Assembly (NCBI GenBank): GCA_003415625.1
Contig: PYIU01000002.1
Span: 2,728,001-2,792,000, forward strand
DNA: 64,000 nt
Source of the DNA: Aquanectria penicillioides
Taxonomy: Eukaryota > Ascomycota > Sordariomycetes > Hypocreales > Nectriaceae
Reading direction: 5' to 3'
The position numbers and the translations under genes are program-made. Positions 35,331 to 46,617 of this stretch are shown here, one piece after another. Numbering within the stretch: the first letter of the stretch is position 1; each line of letters begins with the position of its first letter. The notes under the pieces are model-generated. The model was not told where the DNA came from. It saw only the letters and a list, made by a program, of their open reading frames with translations, and made no database searches.

Positions 35331-38300
35331 TCATAGCTTCGCATCCGTTTCTTCATACTCCGTCAAATCTTTGACGGGTCGTGCCCCCGAGCTTGCAACT
35401 AGACTAGATTTATAGACACGCACATCCGTGATTTCTTGTGCGAGATCGACTGCTGTTATACCATTCGAAATCAGCTGCTGGTCCGGCTTCATTTGCTTCA
35501 GGCCTAGCGCCTTTGTCTGCTCTAGCAAGACCGCAATAGCCTTCTCGGGTACTTTGAGCGCTCCTCGAAGGTGATCCCCAAGCGACTCGAGGGACTCCCA
35601 GGTCGCTGGGGCGGCATCCTTGGACCCTAGACCTTCCAAAAGGCGCTGTATCTTCGTGTTAGTATCCAAGTCCTGGTCCACGAAGTATTTGGCGTATTTC
35701 TGTTGAAGCTGGAGCTTCTCCTCTTCAGCAACTTCATCGGCCTTCTTCTGGGCCTCCTCCTGTCGTTTCTGGGCGCCTTCGGCTTTTCCTTGAGCACGGA
35801 GGTGGATTGACAACCGCGCTCGTTGGCTCGATGCCGGATTGAAGTGCTTGTTGAAAAACTCTGCAATCTCTGGCTTTGTAAGAGGCTTGATGTGGGCCGC
35901 ATCAAGTTGTGCTGCTGCTGGTTAGCATAGGATCACTAATTCAATAATAGTATACACGGACCTAATTCAAAATCGTAATATTCAGTTGAAATCTGAGCCC
36001 AGTGTCGAGATGATTCTTGATCGAGATTCCTGAGTTTCTCCAGTCGTCGAATCACCAAGCTTCGTTTATGGCCCTCAAATTCAGTATCAGTCATTTTGTT
36101 CAATGTTTCGCCAAATCTAGTCAAGAATGCTTCGATTCGGGAGTCCAGATACTCAGGCGTCATCTCGCTTTGGATCAAGAATCGTAATCCATATGTGGTC
36201 GAGAACGCTCGAGCTCCACTAAAGACAATGTAACCAAGCTGCTCCTTGGTTCTGAGCTGATCGAACGCAGGCTCGTGAATCATTTGGTCGATCAGGAGCG
36301 TCTTTGCTCGAACTCCACGATCCCCCTATCTCCAGCGTAAAGCCATGTCTCGACGCAATGATTCACGTTGGCGGATCTTTCAAAGTCTTTCTGTACACAA
36401 AGTTTGATCCCTGGGGCAAGATGAGAGACCGAAGAATGGGCCACTGGGCCTGAGGCAAAATGCGAGGTTTCAGAATGGATTCCACCATATCCGTCAACTT
36501 CAGGGCATCCTCCCGATACATGTTACCATGCACATAGACTTCAATATGCAGCTGAGCCAACATCTGCTTTTGAAAGAGTCTAATTGCCTCCACTGTAATA
36601 TTGGGAAGCTCTGCAGCGAGCTCTTCGACAATGTAATCTCGCACCTCTGCATTCAACCAGTTGGTATAATCGCCCACCTGGTGATACGACGACTGAAGCT
36701 GCCAGTTGTTGTATCCTCGGGTCAGTCGTTCCTTGACAATTTCAAACCTTTCTTCCTTAACGTCTAGGTCTCGCATTGTTGTCGCCACCTGTTCCAAAAG
36801 TACCGGAAGTTTGTCATTGTAACCGCTAATATCCAAAAACAAGCCACGAGAGTCGAGGCTGACGTTATACTGCAGCCCGGCCAGCTCTGCATCGTAGGAA
36901 TATTCTTCGAGAGCGTCACGAACTAAGTCAGAAAACAGGCGTGCCTTCACATTGTTCTCAGCAGAGGCATAGATGAGCGGTGTCTTCAGGCTGACAATGA
37001 CGTTGGCACGGGGAACCCAAAGGTATCGTCCTTCTTCCACCAAGTCCGGGCGCCAGCGTCGTTGCGGAGAACACGCGGGGCCAATGCAGTTTCTGCGACC
37101 TCCTTCTTTTCTACTTCGAGCTGACTGGGGATAAAGTTGTTCTTATGTGGCAGGTGAAGGGCAGACAGGCGATGTCCGGGGCTCACCGAGGCGGCCTTAT
37201 CAATATCGGCCATCAACTCTGCGGGAATCTTCTCATATCGGTACTCTGTTCCGTACCACTTCTCCTTCTGATCCCAATTTCCTGGGTACTTTCGGGAGAC
37301 AATGGTCATTCGGAAGTTGTCCGGCCGAATGGTAGCCAATGCAGTCTCGATCTGCTGAGGATCAAAGGTCCGCAAGCGACTGTGCCCACTAAGAAGCCAT
37401 TCGCGCGGCAGAGGCTTCTGCATGACAGAGCTAATTCTGCTTGTAAAACGGCTGGCAGGGGTCTTCTGCTTAAACTTGAAGTCGACATCGGCCATGCCCT
37501 TCTGCTCTTGGAAGATCCATTCCTGCGGCGGGGTTTCACGGAGGAGGCTGATATACTGGAAGAAGATCTTGACAATTTCGGGGTAATTCTTCAAGCCCTG
37601 TAGAGTTACATTAGCAATTATATCATCGCATTATTTTAGCCAATCACATTACCTCCTCTGTCAATCGAACCTGTACATCGAAGACGCCTGGGGTGCCGGG
37701 GCAGACGGGATATGCGCCAGCACTGAGGCCATTGGCCCATCCTTTGGCCTTGATGTAAGACATGATGCTACCCGGACCTTCGTGTCCAATGAGATGGCTG
37801 ATATATCTGCTGGGTTGAGAAGCAAACATGAGATCCTCGTCAATGAACGGGAAATAGAGATTCAGCTCTCTAGAGTCCATGACAGGCTTCGCAAAGCACT
37901 GCATGCCCAGGTCAGATTTCCGGAAAGGAAGTTCGTCAAGCCATCGATTGGGCTTCAGCTGCTTATTAACGACAGGGGAAAACAGTTCAACGACCCATTT
38001 CTGGAGGACGTCGAGCGGTTCCCGGCCAAGAACAACCAACTTCATGCGGTTGGCAGAATAGTGTTTGGCATGAAACTCGATAAACTTGTCCCTCACGTTG
38101 ATGCCGCGAGCTTCGGGCAAAGTCTTGAGAACCTCAAAGTTGCCAGTAGAGAAGTGGCAGTATGGGTGCTTGGGGTTTGAGAGAGATTTCTCCAACTGGT
38201 GAAGCCTCCAGGTATCATTCTGCAGGTTCTTTTTGTTTTCTGAGTCCACAGCCTTCAATTCTCGATCCAGTGTGCTAGGAAGGAACAGAGGCTCAATGAA

Positions 38301-38844
38301 GAACTGAGCAAAACGGTCCAGGGCCTCGCGCAGAGGCGAGGGGTTGCTGTCGGAGGGATCCTCGTCATTCGCCGGCTTCGCAGCGACATCAAAGAAATAG
38401 TTGGTGGAAGTAGGACCAGTGTAGGCATTGGAGCTTCCTGAGTGAGCAGATAGATACTGGCTATACTCGTTCTCAATTGGGAATCTCTTGGTACCCATAA
38501 AGAGGAGCTGCGAGGGGAATGGCGGGGTAGCCAGAGAAGCTATGAAGAGCACCAAATAGACGGATTTCGGGGGCGGGAGCAATTTACATGTTCAACAGCG
38601 TGAGCCATGCCGGGATGTCCGATTCATCGCTGAAGTTTCCAACATTGACGTCGAGCGCGGCACTGGCCTTGTCCGTCTCAGGGTCGTGGACCAAGAGCGC
38701 CTCGAGCTCATTCTCTAGGCGGATAACCCGATAATCTCGGTCATCGAGCAAGGGCTTCTCCAGGCGGTCCGTGAGCAATGTCACAGGGGCAGCAGGCCCG
38801 CCCGCGGTGGCGGGGGCCTCTTCCTCATGCTGTGAGTGAGGCAT
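35331..38844 (-). CDS. STE23: M16 metalloprotease, insulysin/Ste23 family, four apparent frameshifts
   Basis: A zinc peptidase that in yeast processes a-factor and in animals degrades insulin-like peptides; cytosolic or peroxisomal. Exons (minus): 38844-38588, 38507-37653, 37597-35962, 35911-35331; introns of 80, 55 and 50 nt. The inverted zinc site HAVEH is split by the first intron just after EH (38588-38602). MGTKRFPIENEY and the second-half segments DQMIHEPAF and TKEQLGY are family hallmarks. Four one-base losses interrupt the frame: near 38609-38614, 37019-37021, 36370-36374 and 36322-36326. Each sits at a short homopolymer or GC-doublet, and the conserved protein resumes at once in the next frame. 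With four bases added the exons total 3,333 nt, giving 1,110 aa with correct phase at every intron. Sequencing error is more likely than a pseudogene. Confidence 0.88.
36322..36374 (-). other. Two further apparent 1-base deletions (M16 protease)
   Basis: At 36370-36374 the frame must shift from TLKDP to ANVNHCVE. At 36322-36326 a run of five C (plus strand) must be six to join AGDRG to DRGVRAKTLL. No intron can fit between the two conserved segments. Confidence 0.78.
37019..37021 (-). other. Apparent 1-base deletion in T-run (M16 protease)
   Basis: The upstream frame reads WWKKDDTF; the downstream WVPRANVIVSL needs a fourth T. Three are present on the minus strand. Confidence 0.8.
38609..38614 (-). 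other. Apparent 1-base deletion before the zinc motif (M16 protease)
   Basis: The minus-strand frame reads FSDESDIP and then runs into a stop, while MAHAVEH is read one frame away. The family sequence needs a Gly codon here, so one G of a GG(G) run is missing. Confidence 0.8.
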
Positions 38845-41800
38845 GGTGGAACGTTGAAGACGGGGAGCAACAGCCAGGCCACGACTCCGACACGGCACAA
38901 GAGATCTGGTTTCCGACGAACAGAGAGGCCGTATCGGGCGATGGTTGGCGGATTGGGAAAACCGGCACCTGGAGCGATTGTCGCAAGGCGAGGTATGTCG
39001 GCAGCTCGTCGTCAGGTGGGTGGGCGCAAAATACACAATCCTGAGTCCGGCGAATGTGCGGGTACAAGAGAAGGTTGGGATGTACGAGGGGGAAGGGTGC
39101 TGACAGAGCAGCCGCGGGAAAGAGATAGGAGAGAGATGAAGCTTCTGGAGGCGCGCAAGCGGCGCTGCGCGGCAATGAAGCCGGGACGTGAGTGGCAGCA
39201 CTATGATTATCCTTCGCACGTAGCACAGCTGGTGAGCCCTACACACTCCGAAACTGAATGGAGCTGAAGCTGGGGCCGTACCTCGGGGGGCTTTTGGGGC
39301 GAGAGCTGACTTTGATGCTGGGGAGCCTGGCTGGGTGAGTAGCTGTGCTCGGTATGTGTGGTACGGAGACTCTCGCTGAGTTGCTCGCGGCCTGGGAGGC
39401 TTTCGCACCCTGGTCGTAGCCTGTCGAAGCCTGTCAGCCTACGAGCCCTCAAGCCTGCAAGATCAGGGCAGCGGTGGAGGGGAAGCAGTGGAGGAGATAG
39501 TGGAGGGCAGTGGGGAGCGCCACCACTTAAGAGCAATGCTGGAAGACGCGAGGCAAGCCAGGGTCTGTGCGGGCGGAGCGATCTCCTCTTGTGTGGAGCC
39601 GCTATTACGGGCAAGCATCCAGTCCCGACGATGTGGGTGATGGGAGAGGGGGCGACCTTTTGAGTTCGTTGGGTGCCGCTGCGCTTCCGTGTTCTTCTGT
39701 TGCGTAACGTCGACAGGGGAAGTGGGAAGTGCAATGGAAGAAGAGGGAAGAAGGAGAGAGAGAGGGGGGAGGGGAAGGGAGTGCCACGAACCAGAACCTA
39801 AATGGATGCAAGCTTCTTTATCCCCTTGGACCAAGACGGCCGGAGATGGGAAAGGAATTCTTCAAGCTTGCAGTTTTGCTTAGGATTGATAGAGAGGGGC
39901 CCGCCGTGAAGTAGGTGGTGTAGAAGAGAAGGGGGCACGCCTTGGGGTCACCTACGCAGCCTTTCCTTGGTCAGTTACAGACGGATGCTCGGTATGTTTT
40001 GTACAATCCGGAGGTTGGTACCTTGTTGGGCAATGACGATGACGGATTGGCCGGGCTCTCGCACTGGACGACAGGTGGCCTTCTTCCAATCCTTCCGTGA
40101 CCTTCTGTGGGCGGCCGTGGTCGGCCTTCTTGGTGGGAACTTGACGGCGCACACACGCGCAGTGGATCAAATACCTACCTAAGTACCTACCTACCTAAGG
40201 TAGGTTGCTTCCGGGATTCTTGCAGCGAGTCAAGTACCTGGGTAGTTGTAACTTGTCTCAGATCCAACTCGGAGCAGTGGCCGTGCCTACCAACAAAGGT
40301 CCAGTCCCAAGGTACCTAGGCATGCATTTAGATAGGCCTTGTGGATTTCTCTACAGTACCGAGCAGCCCTACCTCGGTCGTGTACCTAAGGTAGGTACCT
40401 AGGCTTGGCTCGTTCTGGCACCTCGGCGGATGCGCGGCGTGGTGATACAGCTTGTGTGATCGAACAGGGCCAGTGCTGTGCATCAAGATGCCAGTGCGTT
40501 GCAGTGTTGCTATCGCACCCGCTGTTCCAGTCTAGATGCCGTCCTCGGACTCTGTCTATGGTTGTTGTCTTTCCTCTCCTGTCTCCAACTGAAGGAGGGG
40601 AGGGTCGAACGAGGCGATGACAGGCTGAGCACAGCGAAAGTGTAGCCGATGTGTAAGGGAGGCGCCCAATGGAACGGCTAAAGCTGGTCAGGTCCTGAAC
40701 AGAATTTTCCCGGCTCAGTTATTTGAGGAAAGGAGGTGGCGGTGATGATGACGATGTCATGACCGGTCATCAAGATGATGATGGTTGCTTTGTAAATCTT
40801 GGGGCCGGGCACCATCAAAGCTTCGCTTCAAATGCCGACTAACTACAGTACATGACTAGGTGCATCGATACTCCCTTACCCGGCACCTGGGAAAGAGGTA
40901 GACTTACACAAAACTCGGCCTTCGAATGTGGTTTTCTTTTTCTCTTTTCTTCCTCCCTTCAGGGCTCGTGTCCGGAGGGATCGGTGCCGTCTCAATTGGC
41001 ACTTGAAAGTAAAAGGATTCCTCAACGCCTATGTATCTCCAATGTCAGTGACTGAAATATCAGAGTCGACATGGTGAATCCCGATGCATGATGCATGATG
41101 GATGGGTATGGCGTCGCCTGACCGAGACGGAGGGTCGGCTCCCCTGGCGTCAGAAGCCTCCAGACAAAAGGATAGAAATATCAGACAACGTCACATTACT
41201 TCTTCGACACGCAAATTGCGCGACGACCATGGCCATGTGGTCCCGAATCGAGGGACCCATCTTCGGTCTCTCACCGTCAAAGTGGCGTCTCGCAAACCTT
41301 CCCATGTATGCTAAGGCGAGCCGATCCCCGGCCAGAAGCAACATGGCATGGCGGATGGACCCAGCCCGTCGATGCAGCGGTCGCGGGGCTGCGAGTGCCC
41401 CCTCCCCCGGTGAGGGCCTTGAGGGCCAACCCAGCCCTCCCCGCGCATAGTTGCGGCACCGTTGCGGGTGGCAAGACAGGGGCAGCCCAGCTAAGATAGA
41501 ATGGCCATAGCAGCACAGTGTGGCGGAGGCGGGCTGGCGGGTTGAGAGACGGAAGTAGGGGTCTTTGGGTCCCCGGACGGCCGCGGTCGGGTCACCAGCA
41601 ACATCCGTGTGAAGGAGGCCAAGTGGAAGAAAGGGCGAAACGTGTCCTAACTTATAGTATATGGCATTGACCAGAAAGACGGTACGTCACAACGCCGCCA
41701 GCTGTGTGGTTGGAGTCTGTCCCTTGAAAGAACCAAAGACAGAGAGGATGGAGCCAAGCAAACATGGGCATGGAAAATCGCACAAGGGGGGGCTACTCAC

Positions 41801-44068
41801 CAAGGCTTCTGACCAGAGATCGGCAGAGGAAAAATTGATAGGACACCTAATTCGTGTGGTTGGCCTTGTTTCCCTTGCGCTGTGTCGATTTTAGGGTTGT
41901 CGTCTCTTCTCCATGAGCGAGATGAGACGAGATGAGGCGGGAACCTTGTCGGTTCGTTGGGAATTTGGTGGCACGTCAGTTCCTTGTATTGCAATGTATG
42001 CACCAACCGTCAGGTTGGCTCTCGGGCGCTAATCTTGTTGGCCGAGGGGGGCTTGATCCGCCCCGAAGCCCTGGGAAACTGGACGACTTTGATGTTGGTG
42101 GTGGCACAGGAGATTCGAGTTCGGCGATGTTCCATGTACATACATGCAGGATGCCTCTTGCCCAGGCTCGAAAACAAACAGGGCGTCAACTCGAGGGCTG
42201 CAGCGGTTCCACACCCAAAGCAAGGGAGCTCGTTGGTATGTGAAACTGGTCGAGATATGCGGTCAAATGTCTGGGGAGATGACGGCAGTATCCTGGCTGA
42301 TTGCGGGACTGAAGAAATTGGGAGACGAGACTAAGCTGAGAGGAAACCCGTTTCCGACATCAGGTCCCGACAAGGACTTTATATACTCAACCTGGTGCGT
42401 CAATTCACACGAGTGTATATCGCAATTCACGCTCAAAACACGCATTTCCAACCAACATCACCACTCTTCGACCAAACCTTGCTAGGATTCCCGCTGATAC
42501 TAGCTAGTACATAGAGTTCTTTATCAATGAGACTGTGAGTGGGTTTGGACAGGAGATGGGCCCATGCACTCTGCCGCAGTCTGGTCCCCAGCCCCAATCC
42601 TCCTCCGGGTGTGCGTCCCTGATGCTGGTCCTTGCACAGCAACGGGCTGCCCTGGTCAAGCGTCAAGCTACTCCGTACTTGTGATCCAGCTGCCATCTGT
42701 TAGCCGCCTCCTGTCCTATCCCTCAAGTGCCAGACTGGTCATAATACGGGATGCCCTTGGAAACCTCTCTAGATATGCACAGAAAGCCCTTGGACGGAAC
42801 CTCATCCGAGTTTCACTTACCTTCCAATCCACCTCCATGGGCATCCTACGTATTCACAGCCTGCATGCAACAACATCATCCATATTCCCGAATTGTCCAG
42901 TCGGAAGCTTTGCGGAAAATAGACCCAAGACTATCTGCGTTAGTGCCTGCAACGGACGAAGTGACACCCATGGTCGAGACCGCCCATAAACCCCGAAATT
43001 CTTCGAGATGACGAGGTAGATGTCAATAAATCATCTGATGTCACCAACCCGGTGCAAATGTGCCATGCCATGATTCAAGGCAGGCCAGGAGGCGTGGTGA
43101 TGCACTTGGATCCCCACTCGCAATGGGTTCGTCAGAGAGCGAGTCCATGGCCGTCGGTTAGACAAGTGCCAATTCTTTCCATGCCCATGTCTATTCAGCA
43201 TCACGTACCAGGGTCGAGGATGAATATACCTACCTACAGGTATGTACGCGCTTTACGGATACAGTAGCACATGATTCAATAGTGCCGCGACCCCCATCCC
43301 CATCGGGTGGCTTCTTTTACGTCCAGGGTTCAATCCTTGCGGTCTTGCGGGTTTACCAAAATCGGGCATCACACCCGTCCGGCTCTGTGTAGTCAGTCTC
43401 CTTCCTCACCAGCCACGGCTGAAACTTCGCTTCTTCTTTCCTCCATAAGCAAAGCGGGAGAAACATGACCTCGTTCGGAACATTTCTGTTATCCGATAGG
43501 TATTCTAGACGTTGTTTTTTTCCCATTCTGGTATCCACGTCATTCGGGACCAATCCCTTGGCGTGCTAAGTCGCTCAGAGAGGCGCGGACGCCAACATCA
43601 CCTATCCGACTCAAAAAAAAAAAATCTTGGCAAGCTCCTGAATCAAGCCTGGCGGCGTTTTCATCGTGTCTTTGTATTTGTCTTATGTCTCTGCTCTATG
43701 GTATCTCATCGTGGGCTATTTTGCCAAAATAGTGTGGCGTTCTGGTTGGTTCGATCGCAGGCTAATGTGCGTATGACATGTGTAACCATGATAGCCGCCC
43801 GTTTTCCACCAATCTATCATCTAAATAATGGCACTAGGATGGCAGCATGTCTCAGTTTGTCACTAAACTCGAGTATTTCGAGTGTGGTATCGGTCAAGGA
43901 GTGCTATCCAGTGATTCCACCCAAGTTCAACGTGGGAAGAAAGTCAGAAACACGCTCGTGTGCTGGCTCTGGGGACTCGCTGGCTCTCTGCTGTGATCTT
44001 CAATGATCTGCTGTGTTCGGGAGGGGGACGAGGGAATTCAAGGCTCTTCGTACATTGCCAGGGTAGTA
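38845..44068. other. Gene-poor region with TACCTA-rich cluster
   Basis: About 5.2 kb with no supported gene. The right-hand side of 38.8-39.8 kb is the C/T-rich (sense strand) leader of the M16 protease. A dense cluster of TACCTA/GGTACC/CCTAAGG motifs lies at 40168-40407. Open frames at 41088-41450, 41932-42334 and 43512-44006 lack family signatures, introns or codon character, so I treat them as chance. Confidence 0.5.
40168..40407. repeat. Cluster of TACCTAC/CCTAAGGTAGG motifs
   Basis: Within 240 bp the motif TACCTA or its complement TAGGTA recurs many times, including two palindromic ACCTAAGGTAGGT blocks (near 40191-40205 and 40383-40398) and CAAGGTACCTAGG (near 40309). The same family is scattered through other intergenic segments of the window and absent from the coding exons I modelled. 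Confidence 0.7.
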
Positions 44069-44939
44069 CTACTTCCTCCATCGTCCGCTTGACTGGGGGC
44101 AATCTACAGCTTTATGGCCAGCCTGATGGCATTTGTAGCATGTCATGGACTTGCTGTTGGGGGATGAAAAGTGGCTACCGCCCCCAGAAGATATAGATGT
44201 CAGTTTGCTAAGCTTCACCTCTTTCTTCTTCCTCTTATCACGGAATTCCTTGGCCTTGACGGTCTCCAACCTTTGTCGGGATTGTGACCTAGAACGTGAG
44301 CGACTCGTCGTGTGGATTGGAGTGCGGGCTATCACTGGATGGCTTTCGCTTGCGCCCTGGGGTTGGCTCATCGGACGCATCCGAGTCCTCTGCATCGCTC
44401 GACCCATCCGAATCATTTCCTGGGTTCTCCGTATTTTGGCTCTGTGTAAGGTCAGACAACATTCAGCGTGTAAGTGGGGGCCAGCCCATCCATTGGCGAA
44501 AAACGTGCCTGTGGTTTTGAAGTCTTGAAGTTCCGTGTAGACGTCCGTCCCTGCGCCGGCACATCTTCATTGTCGCCTGACTCGTTAGATGAATCAATAT
44601 CGCCATACCCGACATAGACAATATTCAGGGGTGTTGCTGTGCTGGCCGATTTAGGACCGGCCCATGTGTTGTTGAGTACCCAATGGGTATCGGCACCGAC
44701 ATGCTTCTCTAGTGCTGCCTGGCGCTTGGCCTCTTGATCATCTAAAGCGGCCTTAATTGTTGCTTGATCGATGTTCAAATTGATCCGGCCCTCTGATAGT
44801 GAATGTCCCAACTTTCTCTTCTTCGCAGAGTGTGTGTCGGAGTCTGGCGATCCGTCGATGATGCGGAGGCAGCTGCCCTTTGCATAAACTTCATAGTGAG
44901 AAGTCTCGAAGAGACTCCCCTAGGCGTTTCTGGTGCCAT
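44069..44939 (-). CDS. MPP6-like exosome-associated protein with C-terminal CCHC zinc knuckle, frame broken
   Basis: MPP6 proteins are nuclear RNA-binding cofactors of the exosome in rRNA and surveillance RNA processing. The N-terminus (from ATG 44939) carries the family signature SSRLLTMKFMQRA, then KKRKLGHSLSEGRINLNI and HWVLNNTW. A probable intron at 44508-44442 (67 nt) follows and needs a GC-AG boundary for phase. The second exon is acidic (DSDGSSDAEDSDASDEP), then Arg/Ser-rich (SRSRSRSQSRQR), Lys-rich, and ends with a zinc knuckle CYKCHQAGHKAVDC just before the stop. Two frame changes interrupt it: one base lost at about 44850-44875, and a +1/-2 change near 44324-44330. The exact sequence is therefore provisional. 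Divergent from the complex I gene. Confidence 0.65.
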
Positions 44940-45337
44940 GTTGGATGGGTTATTATGGAAACGATGCGGTCGATTTCGTTCGAGGTTTTTCCGAGTGTCG
45001 TTGGGCTTAGTTAGGTCCAAGATCGCGATACCTATGGCTATGAAACCAAAGCCTGCGCAATTATGACAGGACTCAGCCTGATGCTTAGTACTTGGTAACA
45101 GTCTTGACTCGGATTTTCGGGCTTTCGAGGAACGTCGGTGTTGAAAGCATGGATGATCTTTGAAATCATCCCAGCAGGCACATTCTCATGATGGTGTAGA
45201 AATTATTTCGGGGTCGGATAAACTACTCTCCCGGCCTCAGACGTCTGCAGCTTGAACTGCCTCAAGACCCTCCAGCTGCCATCACGAGCCGAACATCGTT
45301 GAATCGATCCGCACGCCCGGTTTCCGACGCATTCGCA
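44940..45337. promoter_or_regulatory. Short bidirectional promoter between MPP6-like and complex I subunit genes
   Basis: Only 398 bp separate the two divergent ATG codons. No further motif is claimed. Confidence 0.5.
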
Positions 45338-45949
45338 ATGGCCACGTCTCAATTGAGGGCAATTGGTGCCTTTGCGCGCAACGCGCGCTCTTTCCAGCGG
45401 GCTTTCACCACCTCCGCCCGTCAGCTCGAGGCTGCTGTCACCAAGTCGACCAAGACGTCCCCCGCCGCCGCCGAAGACTCCAAGTCCGTCGAGGTCACCC
45501 AGTCTCCTAACCGTGTGGGTGTCTGGTCTCGAAGCCAGAAGCCTCGTGCCGTGGCTATGACTGGCCCTCGGTTTGAGCAGACCGACTTCAGCCTCCAGGT
45601 ACGGCAACTGTCGGAACGCAGGGAAAGCACGCGGCTAACCAACTACCTAACAGCCCCAACCCCAAGCGGCCATCGAGTTGATTCACAAACAGCCTGTCCG
45701 ATGGACTCATGACCGCATCGTTGCCTGTGATGGCGGTGGCGGCCCTAGTGGTCACCCCAGGATCTTCATCAACACTGACAAGGCCGAAATTGCGACCTGC
45801 AACTACTGTGGCATCCCTTATGTACGATACCCTTTCTCCGATGTGCATCCATGCTGGGTTTGGAAACTGACAAATCAATACCTTAGGCCAATGAGCACCA
45901 CCGAGAACACCTCGAATCCCTCCCCGAGACCTCCTATCCCCTGCAATAA
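45338..45949 (+). CDS. NADH:ubiquinone oxidoreductase 13-kDa subunit (NDUFS6-like), complex I
   Basis: A zinc-binding accessory subunit at the N-module/Q-module interface of mitochondrial complex I, needed late in assembly. Exons: 45338-45598, 45654-45821, 45887-45949; introns of 55 and 65 nt; 163 aa in frame. The N-terminus is rich in Arg, Ala and Ser with no early acidic residue, a mitochondrial presequence. The zf-CHCC domain is complete: Cys112, His121 (in SGHPRIF), Cys136 and Cys139 (CNYCG). The conserved RWTHDRIVACDGG precedes it. The last exon adds ANEHHREHLESLP. The codon upstream of 45338 is in the same frame but adds a non-presequence stretch, so this ATG is preferred. Confidence 0.92.
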
Positions 45950-46617
45950 TGTGGCATCTGCCGCTCGGAGTTTGAGAGATTGGGAGCTCACCAGGAGGGT
46001 CCCAGTATGCCAGAGGAAAGGAAAGGGATACAGTGTACTGTGCTACGGCTTAGAAGAGACTGCGGGTTATGTAAATACTACTTGAATGCCACAAATGATC
46101 AAATATAGCCTCTATAAAAAGCGTATTATCCAGAATAACAGGGCGGGATCCTGGCTAAATCGTAGGGACACGGAGCGATTGAGCACTGAAAAGGTGCCAC
46201 AAAAAAACTCCACGGCCTGGAATCTCGACCTTCTGCGTAGCGTATTCTTATATTCGTTTGCGTATTCACTTCATCCAGTGCATTTGCTACAATGTTACCC
46301 CATTATTTCAACGCAGATGGCTTCGATTAGAAATGCCGCGATGGCATTGGCTAAACGACTCAGGTCCTTGCCCGCCAGCAAAAGCCCCACCAGGACTCCA
46401 TCATAGTCATAGTATGCTCAACACGACAATGCCTCAACCCGCTCGCGTATCCTCCACAACCTCAACCCCGATTTTGCTTTGCCTCTTGATATTTGTGGCT
46501 TTATTCCCAGGTGTATTTCATTATATCTGGACCTTGCCATTTAGCTTGCTTGGCTTGACAGACACAGCACCCCGCTCTCGACCTGCTCCCCCACATACCC
46601 TGCAGCACCCAGCGACT
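45950..46617. other. Intergenic region before the YjbQ-family gene
   Basis: An open plus-strand frame continues upstream of the chosen start; it includes an ATG at about 46413 and a hydrophobic stretch (ILLCLLIFVALFPGVF). If translated, it would add an N-terminal membrane anchor to the YjbQ-family protein. I see no other feature. Confidence 0.4.

Noticed and set aside
35331..38844. Reading the M16 gene as a genuine pseudogene
   Set aside because: Protein conservation is intact between lesions, all lesions are one-base losses at short runs, and splice sites are preserved; sequence error is simpler.
43512..44006. 164-codon plus-strand frame near the MPP6-like gene
   Set aside because: No family, no introns, no conserved motif; it partly covers what should be the 3' flank of the MPP6-like gene.
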